Shown here: piece by piece, positions 42,680-55,780 of the stretch
Position numbering within the stretch: the first letter of the stretch is position 1
How the letters are laid out: each line of letters starts with the position of its first letter
DNA from: Silurus meridionalis
Taxonomy: Eukaryota > Chordata > Actinopteri > Siluriformes > Siluridae
DNA: 64,000 bases
Direction: 5' to 3'
NCBI RefSeq assembly: GCF_014805685.1
Contig: NC_060892.1
Coordinates: 3,583,490 to 3,647,489, forward strand
Notes under the pieces: generated by a model
Told to the model about the DNA's origin: nothing
What the model saw: only the letters and a program-made list of their open reading frames with translations
Database searches by the model: none
Translations under genes and position numbers: made by a program

Positions 42680-43012
42680 CCTACACATAAAAGGTAGGGG
42701 TTAGGTGATGCAGAAAAACAAGGAAACAACAACCCGAGATATACTTGTGTATATTTTATATTTATATATTTATTTATTTATAAGTGTACACAATTATTTT
42801 GAGGCTATTGTGATGCCAAAGTGTGTGGCATTTCAGCTCCATTGTTCCTGTTTGATTCCTGATATCAGTTTATTATTTATTATCATTATTTATTTTATTA
42901 TTTTATTATTTATTATCAGTCTGTACATTCTCCCAGTATTTGAATGTTTTTTTCGGTTTCCTCCTGCTTCCCATGACACTTGATGGACTGATTCCAAACT
43001 GCCCCAAAATAA

Positions 43013-43053
<41 letters not shown>

Positions 43054-43599
43054 GGGAAGGGGGTTTCCCTGCAATGGATTAGCATTCGATCCAGGGTGGC
43101 TTGTCCTATCTTTTGTTTAGTGTACTTGGGACAGTCTCCTGAGCTTTCACAACAGACAACTGAATGTCTCTGAAGATACATGAGGTTATGTTGTTGTTTA
43201 GTGTAGCACCAGGGTTCCGGAGGAACGTTGTCTCGTTTTTACTGTGTACTGTGTACCACTGTGTATAGTAGAAATTACAATAAAAAGCCTCTTGACTCTT
43301 GGTTACTGCAGAGGGTTGAAATCAAGAACCATGAAATTGGATTTGGACTGTATTTAACTATAATGAACAGACATTCAATTAAACCCAGATGATGTTCTCG
43401 TTTGATGATCTTGTTTGTACTTTACAATTAGTTGAGGGTTAGGAGCCTTGCTCAAGGGCCCAGCAGTGGGATTTAAACTCATGACTTTACAATCCAAAGT
43501 TAAACATATTAAAGCACTGCGCTACCGCTTTAGAGTCAGGGGGCTCTCAGTGCTTTTTTCTTCTAATGTTTAAGGGAGGTTTTTCCTTGGATGTGCCTG

Positions 43600-43790
43600 C
43601 TCCCACAAATTGTTATGGTTATTATCCGTGATGTTGCGATGATGCTGCCTCTAGAACATGCTTTATGCTGAATACGCCGAAAAATTACTGATCACGAGAA
43701 ATGTTTACAGATGCAGCATCATGGATAATAACCATTTGTGGGTGAAGATGCGTGAAATTGTGATCACAAGAATACAAGAAAGAATGAAAA
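43600..43790. repeat. Fold-back hairpin element
   Basis: Arms 'cccacaaattgttatggtta' and 'ggataataaccatttgtggg' are reverse complements about 100 bp apart, with gatgttgc / gcagcatc also paired. A related copy with 'tctagaggcagcg' and repeated 'ctcgtgatc' motifs is at 44515-44790 in the opposite orientation. Probable non-autonomous element. Confidence 0.7.
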
Positions 43791-44016
43791 AAAGATTATA
43801 ATGCATATTATTAGTTTTAGGACTAATATTTTGATAAGTTATTGGTGATAAACTTAGAGATAAAGTCATGAATTTTAAATGTATATATTTGTTATCTATT
43901 CCTGTGCAGCTGCTTTGGGAAAATTGTTCATTGTTAAAAGTGCTATAGACAATTTCAAGGATGTAAACAATAACAAACGCGTCGCAATGATACTGTGTAT
44001 GTCTGAGCCTAAAGCA

Positions 44017-44036
44017 TTTCCGGTGGCGCCATTTTT
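44017..44036. promoter_or_regulatory. ETS / E2F / YY1-like promoter cluster
   Basis: TTTCCGGTGGCGCCATTTTT combines TTCCGG (ETS), a GGTGGCGCC E2F-like core and GCCATTTT (YY1-like). Such clusters mark TATA-less promoters. It could be a promoter of the minus-strand ceramide synthase, 1.3 kb upstream of its ATG. Inference only. Confidence 0.4.
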
Positions 44037-44449
44037 AAAGCAACAAAACCACTAACTTCTTAAGTTTAGCTAAAACAGAACGGTTAAGATATTTAACGTG
44101 TAATTACCGGGGCCCTTAAATCAGACATTGAGGCGACAACTTTTAACTCAGAACATTACACGTGTACCTGAAGTGTATTATGAACTGGTTTAACCCCGGT
44201 GCGTCTACACGAGAGAAGCGGTAAAGTCTTATCGTAGTCTGGATGCCCACAGTTATTTCTTTAATCAAGTGTTAAATTTATGGTTATTTAATGTGGATGA
44301 AGATTAGCCTGTGTTCGGTGGAGAACATCGAACACTGACAGAAATCTCCTGCTTGGTTCGTTGCTATGGTAACCGGGGAGGCTCACATTCGTGCGAGCTC
44401 AGTGTCTTTACTCAGAACTACAACTATACATACGTCACTAAATGAGTCA

Positions 44450-44463
44450 CCGCTAGAGGGCAG
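44450..44463 (+). promoter_or_regulatory. CTCF-like motif
   Basis: CCGCTAGAGGGCAG is a close match to the CTCF core. It lies about 1.8 kb upstream of the ceramide synthase ATG. Confidence 0.45.
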
Positions 44464-45608
44464 GCTTTCCACACAATGCTGATACCCAATAGAACATACA
44501 TTATAATTATAATACATATTTTCTTTATATCTTGTTTTCTCGTGATCACAAAAATATTTTCTCGTGATCTTGACATAAGAAACATTGTTTCCTCGTGATC
44601 AGTATTTTTTCTCTGCGTATTCGGCATAAGAGCATGTTCTAGAGGCAGCGTTATAGATAAGTTGTTTTATTCGTGATCGCGACTTAATTTTCTCCACGCG
44701 CCCGTTGCCACAAATGGTTATGGTTATTATCCATGATGCTGCAATGTTTGTTTTGTGAAGATCACGAGAGAATTACATCGTGATCATACAGTGTGAGAGA
44801 GGGTTTAAATGCTCCATCTCAGCCCTGTGTGTGTTCACGAATGAACAAGTACATGCTGGCTAACGTGTCTCTATAACTAATGCATATTAAATTCTAATTA
44901 ATCACGTGTTATTGGTTTTATATTTAACAGTAGATATCATCTAGTTGTTGGTCAGTATCCAACCTTCAACTGCTTCAATTCAGGCGTCATGACGTGTTTT
45001 GTTTTTTCGGAAATATAAACACTTTAATCTTCAGACAGCAAGTTAGTTTCTGGTCTGAGAGAACAGGAACAACATGGTCATAGTTTCAATTTTGAGTTTT
45101 AATCGAATGAATGACAGTTGAAATGGTTAAGTTACAGTTTGCTACAATGGTTTAGGGTTACTATTACAAAAAAAACAGTTTTGCACTCAAGTCTCTATCA
45201 GTAAACAGTTCATAGCCTCAACAATGAGGAAACTATGATGAATGGACATTCAGCATCACCCAGATGACAATAGGATTCCATTTTGCTTTTATATTTGATA
45301 CATTTGGCAGACATTTTTATCCAGAGTGATTTACAATGATCTTGTTTGTACAACCAGTTGAGGGTTAGGGGCCTTGCTCAGGGGCTATGCAGTGCAGTGG
45401 TGGTCCTGGGATGTGAACTCATGACTTTACAATTCAAAGTCAAACATCTACTGCTTTTGAGTCTGGGGGCTTTGAAGGTCTTGGGGAGTTTATTTTTTTT
45501 TATGACCACCGTCATATCTGGATCACTCTTTAGTGATAAACTAAATTTCATGAATTTTGAATCTAATTCTTTATAGCTGCTTTGAAACAGTGTTCATTGT
45601 TAAACATG

Positions 45609-45609
<1 letters not shown>

Positions 45610-45676
<67 letters not shown>

Positions 45677-45787
45677 TACTTTCTGAACGAACGAATGAAT
45701 GAATGAATGAATATATGAATGAGTAAATGTATGAATTAACATATAAATGGATGCATGCATGAATTATTGTATGAATTAATGAAAAAA

Positions 45788-45855
<68 letters not shown>
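45610..45855. repeat. (TA)n, ATGA and poly(A) repeats
   Basis: TA run 45610-45675, then ATGA-rich sequence, an A-run at 45782-45805 and a second TA run to 45855. Degenerate GAATGAAT repeats continue to about 46500, interrupted at 45965-46210 by a LINE-like 3' fragment. Confidence 0.9.
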
Positions 45856-45857
<2 letters not shown>

Positions 45858-45964
45858 TATGAGTAAATTTATGTATAGATGAATGAATAAAAGAATAGAT
45901 TAATCAATGAAGGAATATATATAAAGAAATCACTGAATATAAAAATAAATGAGTAATGGATGAA

Positions 45965-46210
45965 TTTTTTTCTTCTTTCAGCTGCTCCTGTTAGGGGTCG
46001 CCACAGCGGATCATCCTTCTCTACACCCCCCAGTCCTCTACATCTGCCTCTTTCAAACCAACTACCTGCATGTCTTCCCTCACCACATCCTTCCTCTTCT
46101 CCTCATTCCTGGAGTGCCCCCTTACTTTGTCCCCAAAACCTCCTACGGTCCCTATAATAAACTCATTTATAATCCTGTCCATCCTCGTCACTCTTAATGA
46201 AAACCTCAGC
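45965..46210 (-). mobile_element. Non-LTR retrotransposon 3' fragment
   Basis: Words 'gctgctcctgttaggggtcg', 'ccacagcggatcatcc' and 'aactacctgcatgtcttccc' are the well-known 3' part of a dispersed fish LINE, here read antisense. Related pieces are at 48000-48400 (same orientation) and 49440-49820 (opposite). The LINE clade is not certain. Confidence 0.6.
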
Positions 46211-47187
46211 ACCTAATAATGTATGAATGAACGTATGAATATATGAATTAATGCATATATTAACGTATGAATAATCATATGTAAGAATGAATACATGAAT
46301 GCATGCATGCATGAACGAGTGCATGAATAATTTTATTAATGAGTGAAAACACGAATGTATGATTGCACATATGGATGAATGCATAAATGAATAAATTGAT
46401 GCATATATTAATATATGTATGAATGAATGAATATATTATTGAATACATGAATAAATTAACGCATCCGACAGTGTGAATAAACACATGAATGGATGGATGA
46501 ATGCATGAACAAATAAATGGCACATGTAATGAGTAACACGAATAACATTCCAACACACACACAATCCAAACCAAACACACAGACATGTAGGAACAGCTCA
46601 GTATTTCCCGGTCGAGCAGGTCGGAGCCATGACGTCACCAGCCCTATTTTCAAACCACCTTCACAGCTCATATGAACCCATAATAACAGCATGGACCATT
46701 TCATATCATAATATATAGGTACTAAATAAAGGCCTAACCTCCATCCAATAGTCATATAAACCCCCTGAGTCGCGTTAAAGTCCCACTGATTAGGTTCCAC
46801 TGAATGGACCTGGATCACCCTGAGGAATATTATTCTTAGATATTACCACAAAATTCCCACAGCTAGCAATTAGAGATTCATGTTAGCGCTGAGCTAATTG
46901 AGGGGAAAACCGTAAATGCTAATTCAGTCAGTCAGTCAGTACCAAAGGACAGTCGATATAACGGAACATTTCGATTATTTTTTCCATTCCGTTTACCTGT
47001 TCGATATGGTAAAGATGGTGGAGAAAAAAACAGCGGAGTCCGTATTATTTTCCATCGTCTTCCTCTAAAAAAGAGTCTCGTTTTTATGTATTAATATGTT
47101 TTTATTATTATTATTATTATTATCCGTTACGTCCCAATAATCTCATGATGTCACGGAGTCTCTTTAAAAAAAATAACCGTCAATTTC

Positions 47188-47290
47188 TCGCGCGACCGGA
47201 AGGCGCGTTCACCGCAAACACTATCACCACCACCGCGCGCGCGCACACGCACATGCGCGCGTCGCCGCGTGACATCCGAAATATCCGAGA
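47188..47290 (-). promoter_or_regulatory. CpG-dense segment, possible promoter
   Basis: A short island of CG dinucleotides in AT-rich surroundings, including an ETS-type CCGGAAG and an NRF1-like GCACATGCGCGC. It is about 4.5 kb upstream of the ceramide synthase ATG and may hold its transcription start. A CTCF-like word lies just beyond at 47429-47441. Confidence 0.4.
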
Positions 47291-47428
47291 AAAAAAAAAT
47301 AAATAAATAAAACCGAATCGAATGAAAAAAGAATTACACCTGCGCTGCGTGTGTGTGTGTGTGTGTAATTTCTCACCATTCTCATTTCTTTAGTGCAAGG
47401 TGCAATTCCCGGAGTGGGGGATACACTG

Positions 47429-47441
47429 TGCCATCTAGTGG
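47429..47441 (-). promoter_or_regulatory. CTCF-like motif, minus orientation
   Basis: The reverse complement reads CCACTAGATGGCA, fitting the CTCF core. It faces the plus-oriented match at 44450. Confidence 0.45.
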
Positions 47442-47789
47442 CGAGCAATGGTATCAACTCATGCAAAGCTTTTTTACCTAACAAGTGAGACATTTGAGGG
47501 ACAGGGAATCAGTGTCCAAGTGGTGAGAAAAAAGCTGAAAAGTGCCACCCTAGCTCAAAACATTCCACTCCACTAAAACAAACCACCACTACATCATCAC
47601 TCGCTTACTCATTTTTAGTCAGCGCTGAACCTTGGTCAGGGTTTTCCCCATGAACACCCCAGGAACACTGGGTGTGGGGCAGGAAAATTCACATTCACAA
47701 TGCTAGCATGTTTTTGGAAGGTGAGAGGAAGCCAGATAACCCAAAGAATAACGGATAACCTATGTGCACATGAGGAGAATGGGACAGTT

Positions 47790-49400
47790 AAAGTAGAGAA
47801 ACTAAATCTAGATGAAATATTACTCCAGTAAAAGTAAAAGTGCCTTCAAGTGTACTTAAGTATCCAAAGTACTATGATTTTTATGGCTATAATGTTCCTA
47901 TTATCATTTTTCTTACAAGACTCTTTGCCATCTCGGTTTATGTGAAAAGACTTTAATGTTACTCTTAACACACAAATCTATTAATTGAATGATATCAATG
48001 AGTGAAACACTGATGGACATTTTCAACTCTGCTTCCTTTACCTCCAACCATACAACATCACAGGTCTCACCACAGTCCTTTAAACTTTCCCTTTTACTCT
48101 CACATATACTCTTTTATCACAAATCACTCTTGCTATCACTCTTCTCCACCCACTCCACCCTGCCTGCACACTCTCCTTCACTTCTTTAACACACTCTCCA
48201 TTACTTCGCACTGTTGACCCCAGGTACCTGAACTCCTCCACCTTCTCCACCTCTGCAACCGCACCACTCCACCGCCCTCTCTTTCACTCTTACTGACTTT
48301 CATTCCCCTTCTCCCCAGCACTTACCTCGAGCTCTCCAGGCTCTTCTCAACATGCTCCCTACTTTCACCACAAATAACAATATCATCCGTGAAGAAACCT
48401 GTCTGCACATGACAATACAATATCAATAGACAAAATATTAACACAGATAAGAATCATTATATCATTTCATTTGCTATGGCTTATTGCTATTGGTACAAAA
48501 TAATCCCTGAAACATCAGGTGCTGTCCATGGTGTTGACCTTGTCCTTTATCTTAACATATACACACACAGAAACAGTGAAGGGTCAATAGTGTAGCTTTA
48601 TTTCTCAATCCTCATGAAGTTGACTCACCTTTGGCTACAATGCAAAAGTGTTTTCTTGACATAATTACATTATGAAACAATTATGCGGAATAAATGTATT
48701 GGTTTCTTTGGCCATAAACCTGTTTCACCTATTTAACAGTTGGCAAAATGAAAATTTGATGCTGTGTGATTCTACACTGAGATTGAATGTGGTCAATCAG
48801 CCAGTTTGCTTTGAGGCAAAATAGAAGCTGACAAGCTTGGCATCATTCAAAGTAGCATACTTAAATCCTCACACTCATTGTAAAGCTAACAACATTTCTG
48901 ACATCTCATACACCAAGGACCCAAACTGTAGATTTCCTTGTTGTTGGCAGTGGTGTACGAAGTTCAAGTAAAGTAAAATGTGACTCCAGTAAAAGTAAAA
49001 GTGTCCCTTTAAACTTTCACTTGAGTAAAAGTATATACGTATTTCCCTTCAAATGTACTGAAGTAAAAAAAACGACTATGATTTATTATGGCTATAATGT
49101 CCAATTGTAATTATCAATTACAGTACTGCATTTCGTTGCCTGTACTTGTACATGTGTAATGACAATAAAGTTTAATCTAATCTAATCTAATCTAATCTAA
49201 TCTCATCTAAAATGATCTTTTTTTTGGCACAAGACTATTTACGTAATCAGCTTAATTTATGTGAAAAGACTTTAATGTTACTCTTAACACACTGGTCTAT
49301 TATTAGAATAATATTATTGAGTCAAACACTGATTTATATCTATTCAAATCTTCTTGAAAAAATCGTGCAAATAAAGCTACGGGTGTTCGAGTCAGGAATT
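47790..49400. other. Nested repeat block: hAT-type and LINE fragments
   Basis: Fragments of the 'agtaaaagtaaaagt' hAT-type family at about 47795-47995 and 48951-49400 flank LINE-like 3' sequence at 48000-48400. At 49120-49205 a retroelement-like tail ('gtaatgacaataaag') is followed by an (AATCT)n run. No coding gene. Confidence 0.5.
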
Positions 49401-49439
49401 TCTTCCATCATTTATTTATTTATAATATATTTAATCATA

Positions 49440-49820
49440 TATTAATATGGAGTGGGTGGAGAAGAGTGATAGCAGGAGTGATTTGTGATAGAAGAGTGTC
49501 TGCAAGAGTGAAAGGGAAAGTTTATAGGACTGTGGTGAGACCTGAGATTGAGCATTGAGTAAAAGACAAGAGGTGGAGCTGGAGGTAGCAGAGCTGAAGA
49601 TCTTGAGGTTTTCGTTGGGAGTAACCACGATGGACAGGATTAGAAATTAGTTTATTAGATTGACAGCGCATGTAGAACGTTTTGGGGACAAAGTAAGAGA
49701 GGTGTGATTGAAATGGTTTGTAGAGTAGTTGGTGTGAAAGAGTCAGATGTAGAAGACAGAGTAGTATGGAGACGGATGATCCACTATGGCGACCCCTGAT
49801 GGGAGCAGCCGAAAGAAGAA
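49440..49820 (+). mobile_element. Non-LTR retrotransposon 3' fragment
   Basis: Plus-strand copy of the LINE-like 3' sequence ('gatgatccactatggcgacc', then 'cctgatgggagcagccgaaa'). Contains indels against the copy at 45965-46210. Confidence 0.6.
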
Positions 49821-49974
49821 GAATTCAATGTTCCCTTTACTTAAACTAGGGGACCCAAACCTGTTTCAGCATGGCAATACCCCTTTGCACAAAGCCAGCT
49901 GCATTAAGATATAGTTTTCATGGATTAGACTGGAAGATCTTGAGTGTGGCCTGCCATCGAGCTGAACAGCGCCA

Positions 49975-50660
49975 CTGGAAAGTGTTCACAGCTTTTTCCA
50001 CATTTTGTTATGTTACAGCTTTATTTCAAAATGGATTAAATTAATGAGAATTTATTATTAAATAAAAAACTGAAAAAATTACATGTACATAAGTATTCAA
50101 AGCCTTTGCCATGACACTAAAAATAGAGCTCAGGCACATCCTGTTTCCACTGATCATCCTTGAGATGTTTCTACAACTTGATTGGAGTTCACCTGTGGTA
50201 AATTCATTTGATTGGAATTGATTTTAAAAGTTCACACCTAAAGTCCAAGGAATTGTCTGTAGACCTAAAAAACAGGATTGTATTGAGAGACAGATCTGGG
50301 GAAGAATACAGAATTTCTGCAGCATTATAGGTCCCAATGAGCACAATGTCCTCCATCATCCGTAAATGGAAGAAGTTTTGAACCACCAGGACTCCTCCTT
50401 GAGCGAAGCCGCCTGGCCAAACTGAGTGATCGGGGGAGAAGAGTCTTAATCACGGAGGTGACCAAGAGCCCGATGGTCACTCTAAAAGAGCTCCAGCGTT
50501 TCTATGTGGAGAGAGAGAACCTTCCAAAAGAACAACCATTTCTGCACCACTCCACCAATCGGGCCTGTATGGTAAAGTCGCCAAAACCCAGGAAGCCACT
50601 CCTCAATAAAAGACATTTAAAACCCAGCATATTAACACCAATGTTCTGTATTTCTATTCT
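49975..50660 (+). pseudogene. Tc1-type element fragment
   Basis: Begins 'aaagtgttcacagctttttc' and continues with sequence of a common fish Tc1 family. Plus-strand peptide VTKSPMVTLKELQRF and following words come from the transposase. Stops and deletions make it inactive. Confidence 0.65.
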
Positions 50661-53600
50661 ATGAGATTAGCTCAAACATGTTCATTAAGAAAGTCTGTGA
50701 TGAATTCCAATTTTGTGCTGGTTTGAAAGATTCAGTGAAGGTTAGTATCCAAGCACAAAAAAAACTGAATTAGCTTTAGGTTTGTTGAAAATTCAAAATG
50801 GGGAAATGGGGAAAAGATGCTAATAAAAACCTATTGTTTAGGCTAATGCTGTCATTTTTATCTTGTATATGGAAGAGCAATGTGTTACACATAAAAAAAT
50901 GGCCATACTGACAAATTCTTCCAGCTGCCATTGACCCAACAGTAGACAGGACCTTGGATTGTACATATACTGTACATGTGTTGATTTGTGTGTATCATTG
51001 TACGAAAATCGCTGATGTTTTTGTGCTCCATAAAGCCACAGTGAGTCAGTGTTGGGTTCGGATGGCTGCTGGATGGCTGAGCAAGAAGCAGCTGTAAACC
51101 AGACGTAAGGATCTCTAGAGGAAATGGCTCGACCCAAAAGCTCAAAAAGCTGCCATATAAATCTGAATGCCTGGAGAGCACTGGGCTGTGGAAACCACCT
51201 GTGATTTGTCTTCTTCCCCTCCATGGGGACTTCATGGCTCTGAAACAAAGATCACGTAATGAGAATGAATTTCTTTTGATTATCGATTTCCAAAACTCAA
51301 AAAGAAAGGATGACCCCTCTCGGAACAAAGGTTTACAGTATATTAATATTTTGTACCAGGGAATGATTTTCTTACATTGTGAGGTCATCCGTGTTTAGCT
51401 AGTTAGAACCCATCAATTGAGACACTGTCTAGAAGAAGGAAAAGCATATGTGTTGGTAACACAAAGTAAACGCTGGAGAAGCGCCAAGCTGTGTGGGGCG
51501 AATTTGCGTCAGCGTTGCAGTAGGAGGGCCGGCCCTGTCTGGTACCCCATCGACACCGAGCAATAACAGCCAGGGAGATGGGAAATGCCAAGAGGACGGC
51601 CGTATTTCACAACACGCTCGGCTGCCAACACACCCGTCCTTTACGTCGTCTGCGTGGGGGGGATTTGTCTTTCTCACAGGAACCTCAGGGAGAGTGATGG
51701 ACCAGAGTGGGACCACATACCACACACTGCTATTACATACATATGAGACTACTGTTCTCTGGTCATTTCTCGACGATGATTTGGTCCAGACTTGAGGTCA
51801 CCAAATTAGCAGGGTGTGGCTATATGTGTAACAGCTGCTACCATGAAAGGCATAAAATATCTTCCAAGGAAAACATGGATTACAAACATTTACTTCGAAC
51901 TGGATTTATTTGAATCATTCAAATTATTGTTACTGAAAAGCTAAATGTTCATTATGTTGATTCAAATAGCTGACAGATGTATTTAAGTTTATACTACTAC
52001 TACTACTAGTTTGTTAAAGCCCTAATGTCCTGTAGGGTTTTACTTTTTAGGAGAAAACAACATAGCTGAACAGCCTTGGTTTGGCTCAGGGTTGAACATT
52101 TGTTCCAGCCGAACCACAGCTGTTATGAAGTATACACAGTGATATGCTGTTATGAAGTATACACAGCTGACATGAAGTATACACAGTGATCTATTGTATG
52201 GCATTGCAAAAAAAAAAAAAAAAATGTTTGTACGGATGTTATACTTTATGTCTTAGGGAAGTGGGAATTTAGTAGTTAAGATGTTTCTATACAGAGAGTC
52301 AAATGCTATCAAGATGCCTTTTCTGGGCCCTTGAGCAAGGCCCTTACCCCCTGCTCATTTTTGTCAATAAGATAACTGTAAGTTACTGCGGAGAGGGGGC
52401 GTCTGCCAAACCTCGTTAATAAGAAAGCACCAGTGATGAAGTACAAGCTTGTAATCATTCTAATAATCCTCCCTAAAAGAATTCCAATATTAATCTTTAA
52501 GCTCTTTTAAAAGTGAGATCCAATTAGATTTTTTTTTTATTTGCATCTGCCATTAAAAAAGATTCCCACCCCCCCTACTCCACCAGAGTTTGTCCTGCTT
52601 CCCTTTGCCAGACGGCCGGCTGCTTTTTCAGACTCCCAGCACAATGGCTCCTCTATTCTAGTCTCGAAATAAGGCGTTTCTTCAAAGCTTGTGAGCTCAC
52701 CAAGGGAAAAAATTCTTGCTCGTTTTACCCACTGCTGCCGCTGCCAAAAAAACCCTGCCTCCACCCACTGTTATTTCTCTTCCTGTTCTTTTTGGCAGGA
52801 GCTGCCGAACCCCAGGAGCTTAGCAACTGTACATACACCACCTACAACTTTGTGCACAAAAGAATAAAACCCTTGCCTGCTTTACACACTCAAACGATGG
52901 CGATATCACACACAAAACAATCATATGCGCACCACAATCTCCAGTGTATACCCTTCGACAGAGATTCCGTCAAAGAAAGTAGTGTATCACATACTGCAGC
53001 CGTCCCTTCACTCTGCTTCAAGTGTTGATTAATGCAAACCTTATGTTTACCCAGCCTTCGACCCTCCTTAATCCGGAGCTGTAAAATAACCGATCTTTCT
53101 AAATATACGTCTGCGTTAAAACTGTCAGCAGTTGGGACATGCAGAGCTTACAGGATTACATCATACCCACTAAAACGCTCTGAGGAAACCGTGATACCTT
53201 ATTATACCACAGCACTGTTCGACACATACTCTTAGAGTATGTCTGCCTGCAAGGATTATTTTAAAGCGTAAACACTTTCACAGGGATGATAACGATTTTT
53301 TAACATGACATGATAATACTCTGATAAAACATTGTTGACAGGTTGCTGTGGAATAAAACATATATGGAGTAGGTTTAACTTTGTTGGTATATACATGCTG
53401 GCAAGGTTTTGTGAAATTACTGAAGAAAAAACATGTATGAGTATTTAAATAATTTGGAATATTTATGAAAATGGTTTTGACTGAAAAGATTTTCGTTCAG
53501 TTGTTAGCTGTTAATTATACTGTGTTCTGTACACACTAACACCAGTGTACATCTATTTTACCCTTTTTCGAAGGGATGACTTGAAGTGTGTGTAGTGAGG

Positions 53601-55731
53601 TTTTTAAAAAAAAAAAAACCTACTCATCAACCTGATATACAACCATCTTGCATTTTTGCATTTTAACACTAGAGGGCACTGCTTTCATTTCATTAGTCAC
53701 CTCATTCCTGGGTCTCACGCAATGACTCAGTAATGCTGTCTGTAATAAAGACCCTTTTGTTTTATTCATTTATAAAAAACAAAACAAAAAAACAACAAGA
53801 CCCAAACATCATGACATGAACACATGCAACGTGTTCCCATATCTATCTAAACAAAACAATGGTTCCTAGGATGGGAATTACGTTGCCTTGTTAAAATGTA
53901 AGACTGTATTACTGTGAAAGGGAGGATGCATAATGGTTTATGGCACAAGTTCTTCTTAGAGTCCTCACTTGACCGTGTATATGAATCACCATGACGCTCG
54001 GTGTAACATTCAACCCCCACCATCACCAACCTCCCATCGGCCCCCAAAAAATGCTCAGTCTTCACTGAGAGTGAACATTTGGACCTGGCGTTCGGTTTTG
54101 CTTTCTCGGATCGAGAGCTTGGTTCTCCGATTGCTTTCTAAACATGTTTCATAATGTGGCAAAGTTGATTTCCGCTTGCTTTATTCATAACCATGTTCAA
54201 TTTAAATGGTGACAGAGTCATGGATGGTTTGATGACAAGACACATCTCTTGCTTGCTGCGGAAAACGATCGATAGTCATCCAAAACTGTAGGCTAAATTG
54301 TTTTATGTGAAAAAATTGAGTTTTATGAGAACGTTTCGGAATTGACTCTCATTCCATGCGTGTGCTGCTGTGAGAGGGCAATTTTACTATTGTGCTCACT
54401 GAATGATTTGTCATGTGGAACGTATCATGGAAGAAATGAACAAAACCACGATGAACACAACACACTAATGTCATGTTACAAAACTTTCGCACACATACCG
54501 AAACTCAGGACACATACTGAAACTTGGGGTCTATTCAGAATTTATTCAGAAACGGGGTATGAATCATTCCCCATAAGTTCCCCATTAAAACTAGATGGAC
54601 AAATGTCCTGGGAAACCAGACTTTTCCAGCCATATGTTGTTCTTCCCCAAACTGCTACCACAAGGCACACATTTCTATAGGATGTCTAAGGAGACCCAAA
54701 CCTGATCCAGCATGACAGCTCTGTAGATATGGTTCACTCTGCTGGGAAGACATTCTAGATTTAGGAGATTTGTGGATATTCATTTAACCACAAGGGCCTC
54801 AGTAAAGTCAGATGTAGATCAGGTGAGAACGTCTGGGATGCAGTCAGTGTTCCAATTCATCCCAAAGGTGTTGAGGTTAAAGCTCTATAGCAGAAAGCAC
54901 ATCTTCATGGAGCTAGCTTTGTGAAAATGGCATTGCCATGCTACAGAATTTAAACACACAATATACAGGTAGTCCCTGATTTATGTTGGAGATGCTTTCC
55001 GATTGCCAAATCGTAACTTGAAAATATCGTAAATCAGGACATGGCCTGGCCTACCTTAAAGAATTGTGATCAGAATGGGGTAGTGTACTGTAATTTGTTC
55101 ATAATTTAAGAAATTACTGCACGTAATTAAGCGAAACAGGTCAATTTACAATACCGTATTCTACAAACTATACTATATGTGTATGTGGCAGCTTCAAATA
55201 TTAACGTATCGATCGTAAAATCGCAGGTTGTAACTCAGGAACCATCTGTAATTGTATATAATGCCTCCAACTTTACACTAACATTTTGGAGAAGAACCAC
55301 ATATAGACTGTGTGTAATACGGAAATTCTGATCGAACAATTCGGCAGCATTGTAAGAATGTGGTGGCAGGATAAAGCACGTACTGAAGATAAACAAATGG
55401 CGAATAGGAGCTTTCGAAAGAGGCAACAGCAATATTTGAAAACATTCAGAAAGGGGGTGCGAATGTTTGTACTCTCAATTTAGTCGTTTTTTTTTTTTTT
55501 TTTGGTACTTGTGATAACATTTGCGAAACATTAAAATGAATGTCTTTGTTTTCACTTCGCCCTTAGGGAATGCACTCAGCCGTATATAATTGGAATCAGT
55601 CTTCCATTAAAAAAAAAAATCACTTTTTTTCTAGCTACTCTCGAGTTTTTCCACATACTGTTATGGTTAGATAACCTGGTATTCATCATATGCCAATTTT
55701 AAGTTGCAAGCGCAACAGAAGGTGTAGTGTA

Positions 55732-55780
<49 letters not shown>

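Larger units (their letters stand above)
42700..47300. other. Upstream region of the ceramide synthase gene
   Basis: No coding exon is seen. It holds a (GT)n run (43016-43050), SINE pieces (43425-43530, 45290-45465), two related hairpin elements (43600-43790, 44515-44790), TA and ATGA repeats, and two possible promoters (44017-44036, 47188-47290). Since an acceptor precedes the ATG, untranslated first exons should lie somewhere here. Confidence 0.55.

Noticed and set aside
42680..42688. Upstream ATG as the ceramide synthase start (MCRMETLL)
   Set aside because: The bases TGTAG before GATGG look like a splice acceptor, and family N-termini begin right before the conserved FWLPP region, so ATG 42679 is preferred.
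50838..51388. Overlapping 136- and 167-codon minus-strand open frames
   Set aside because: Two frames are open over the same DNA, neither shows a known motif and there is no splice or start support. Kept only as part of a low-repeat region.
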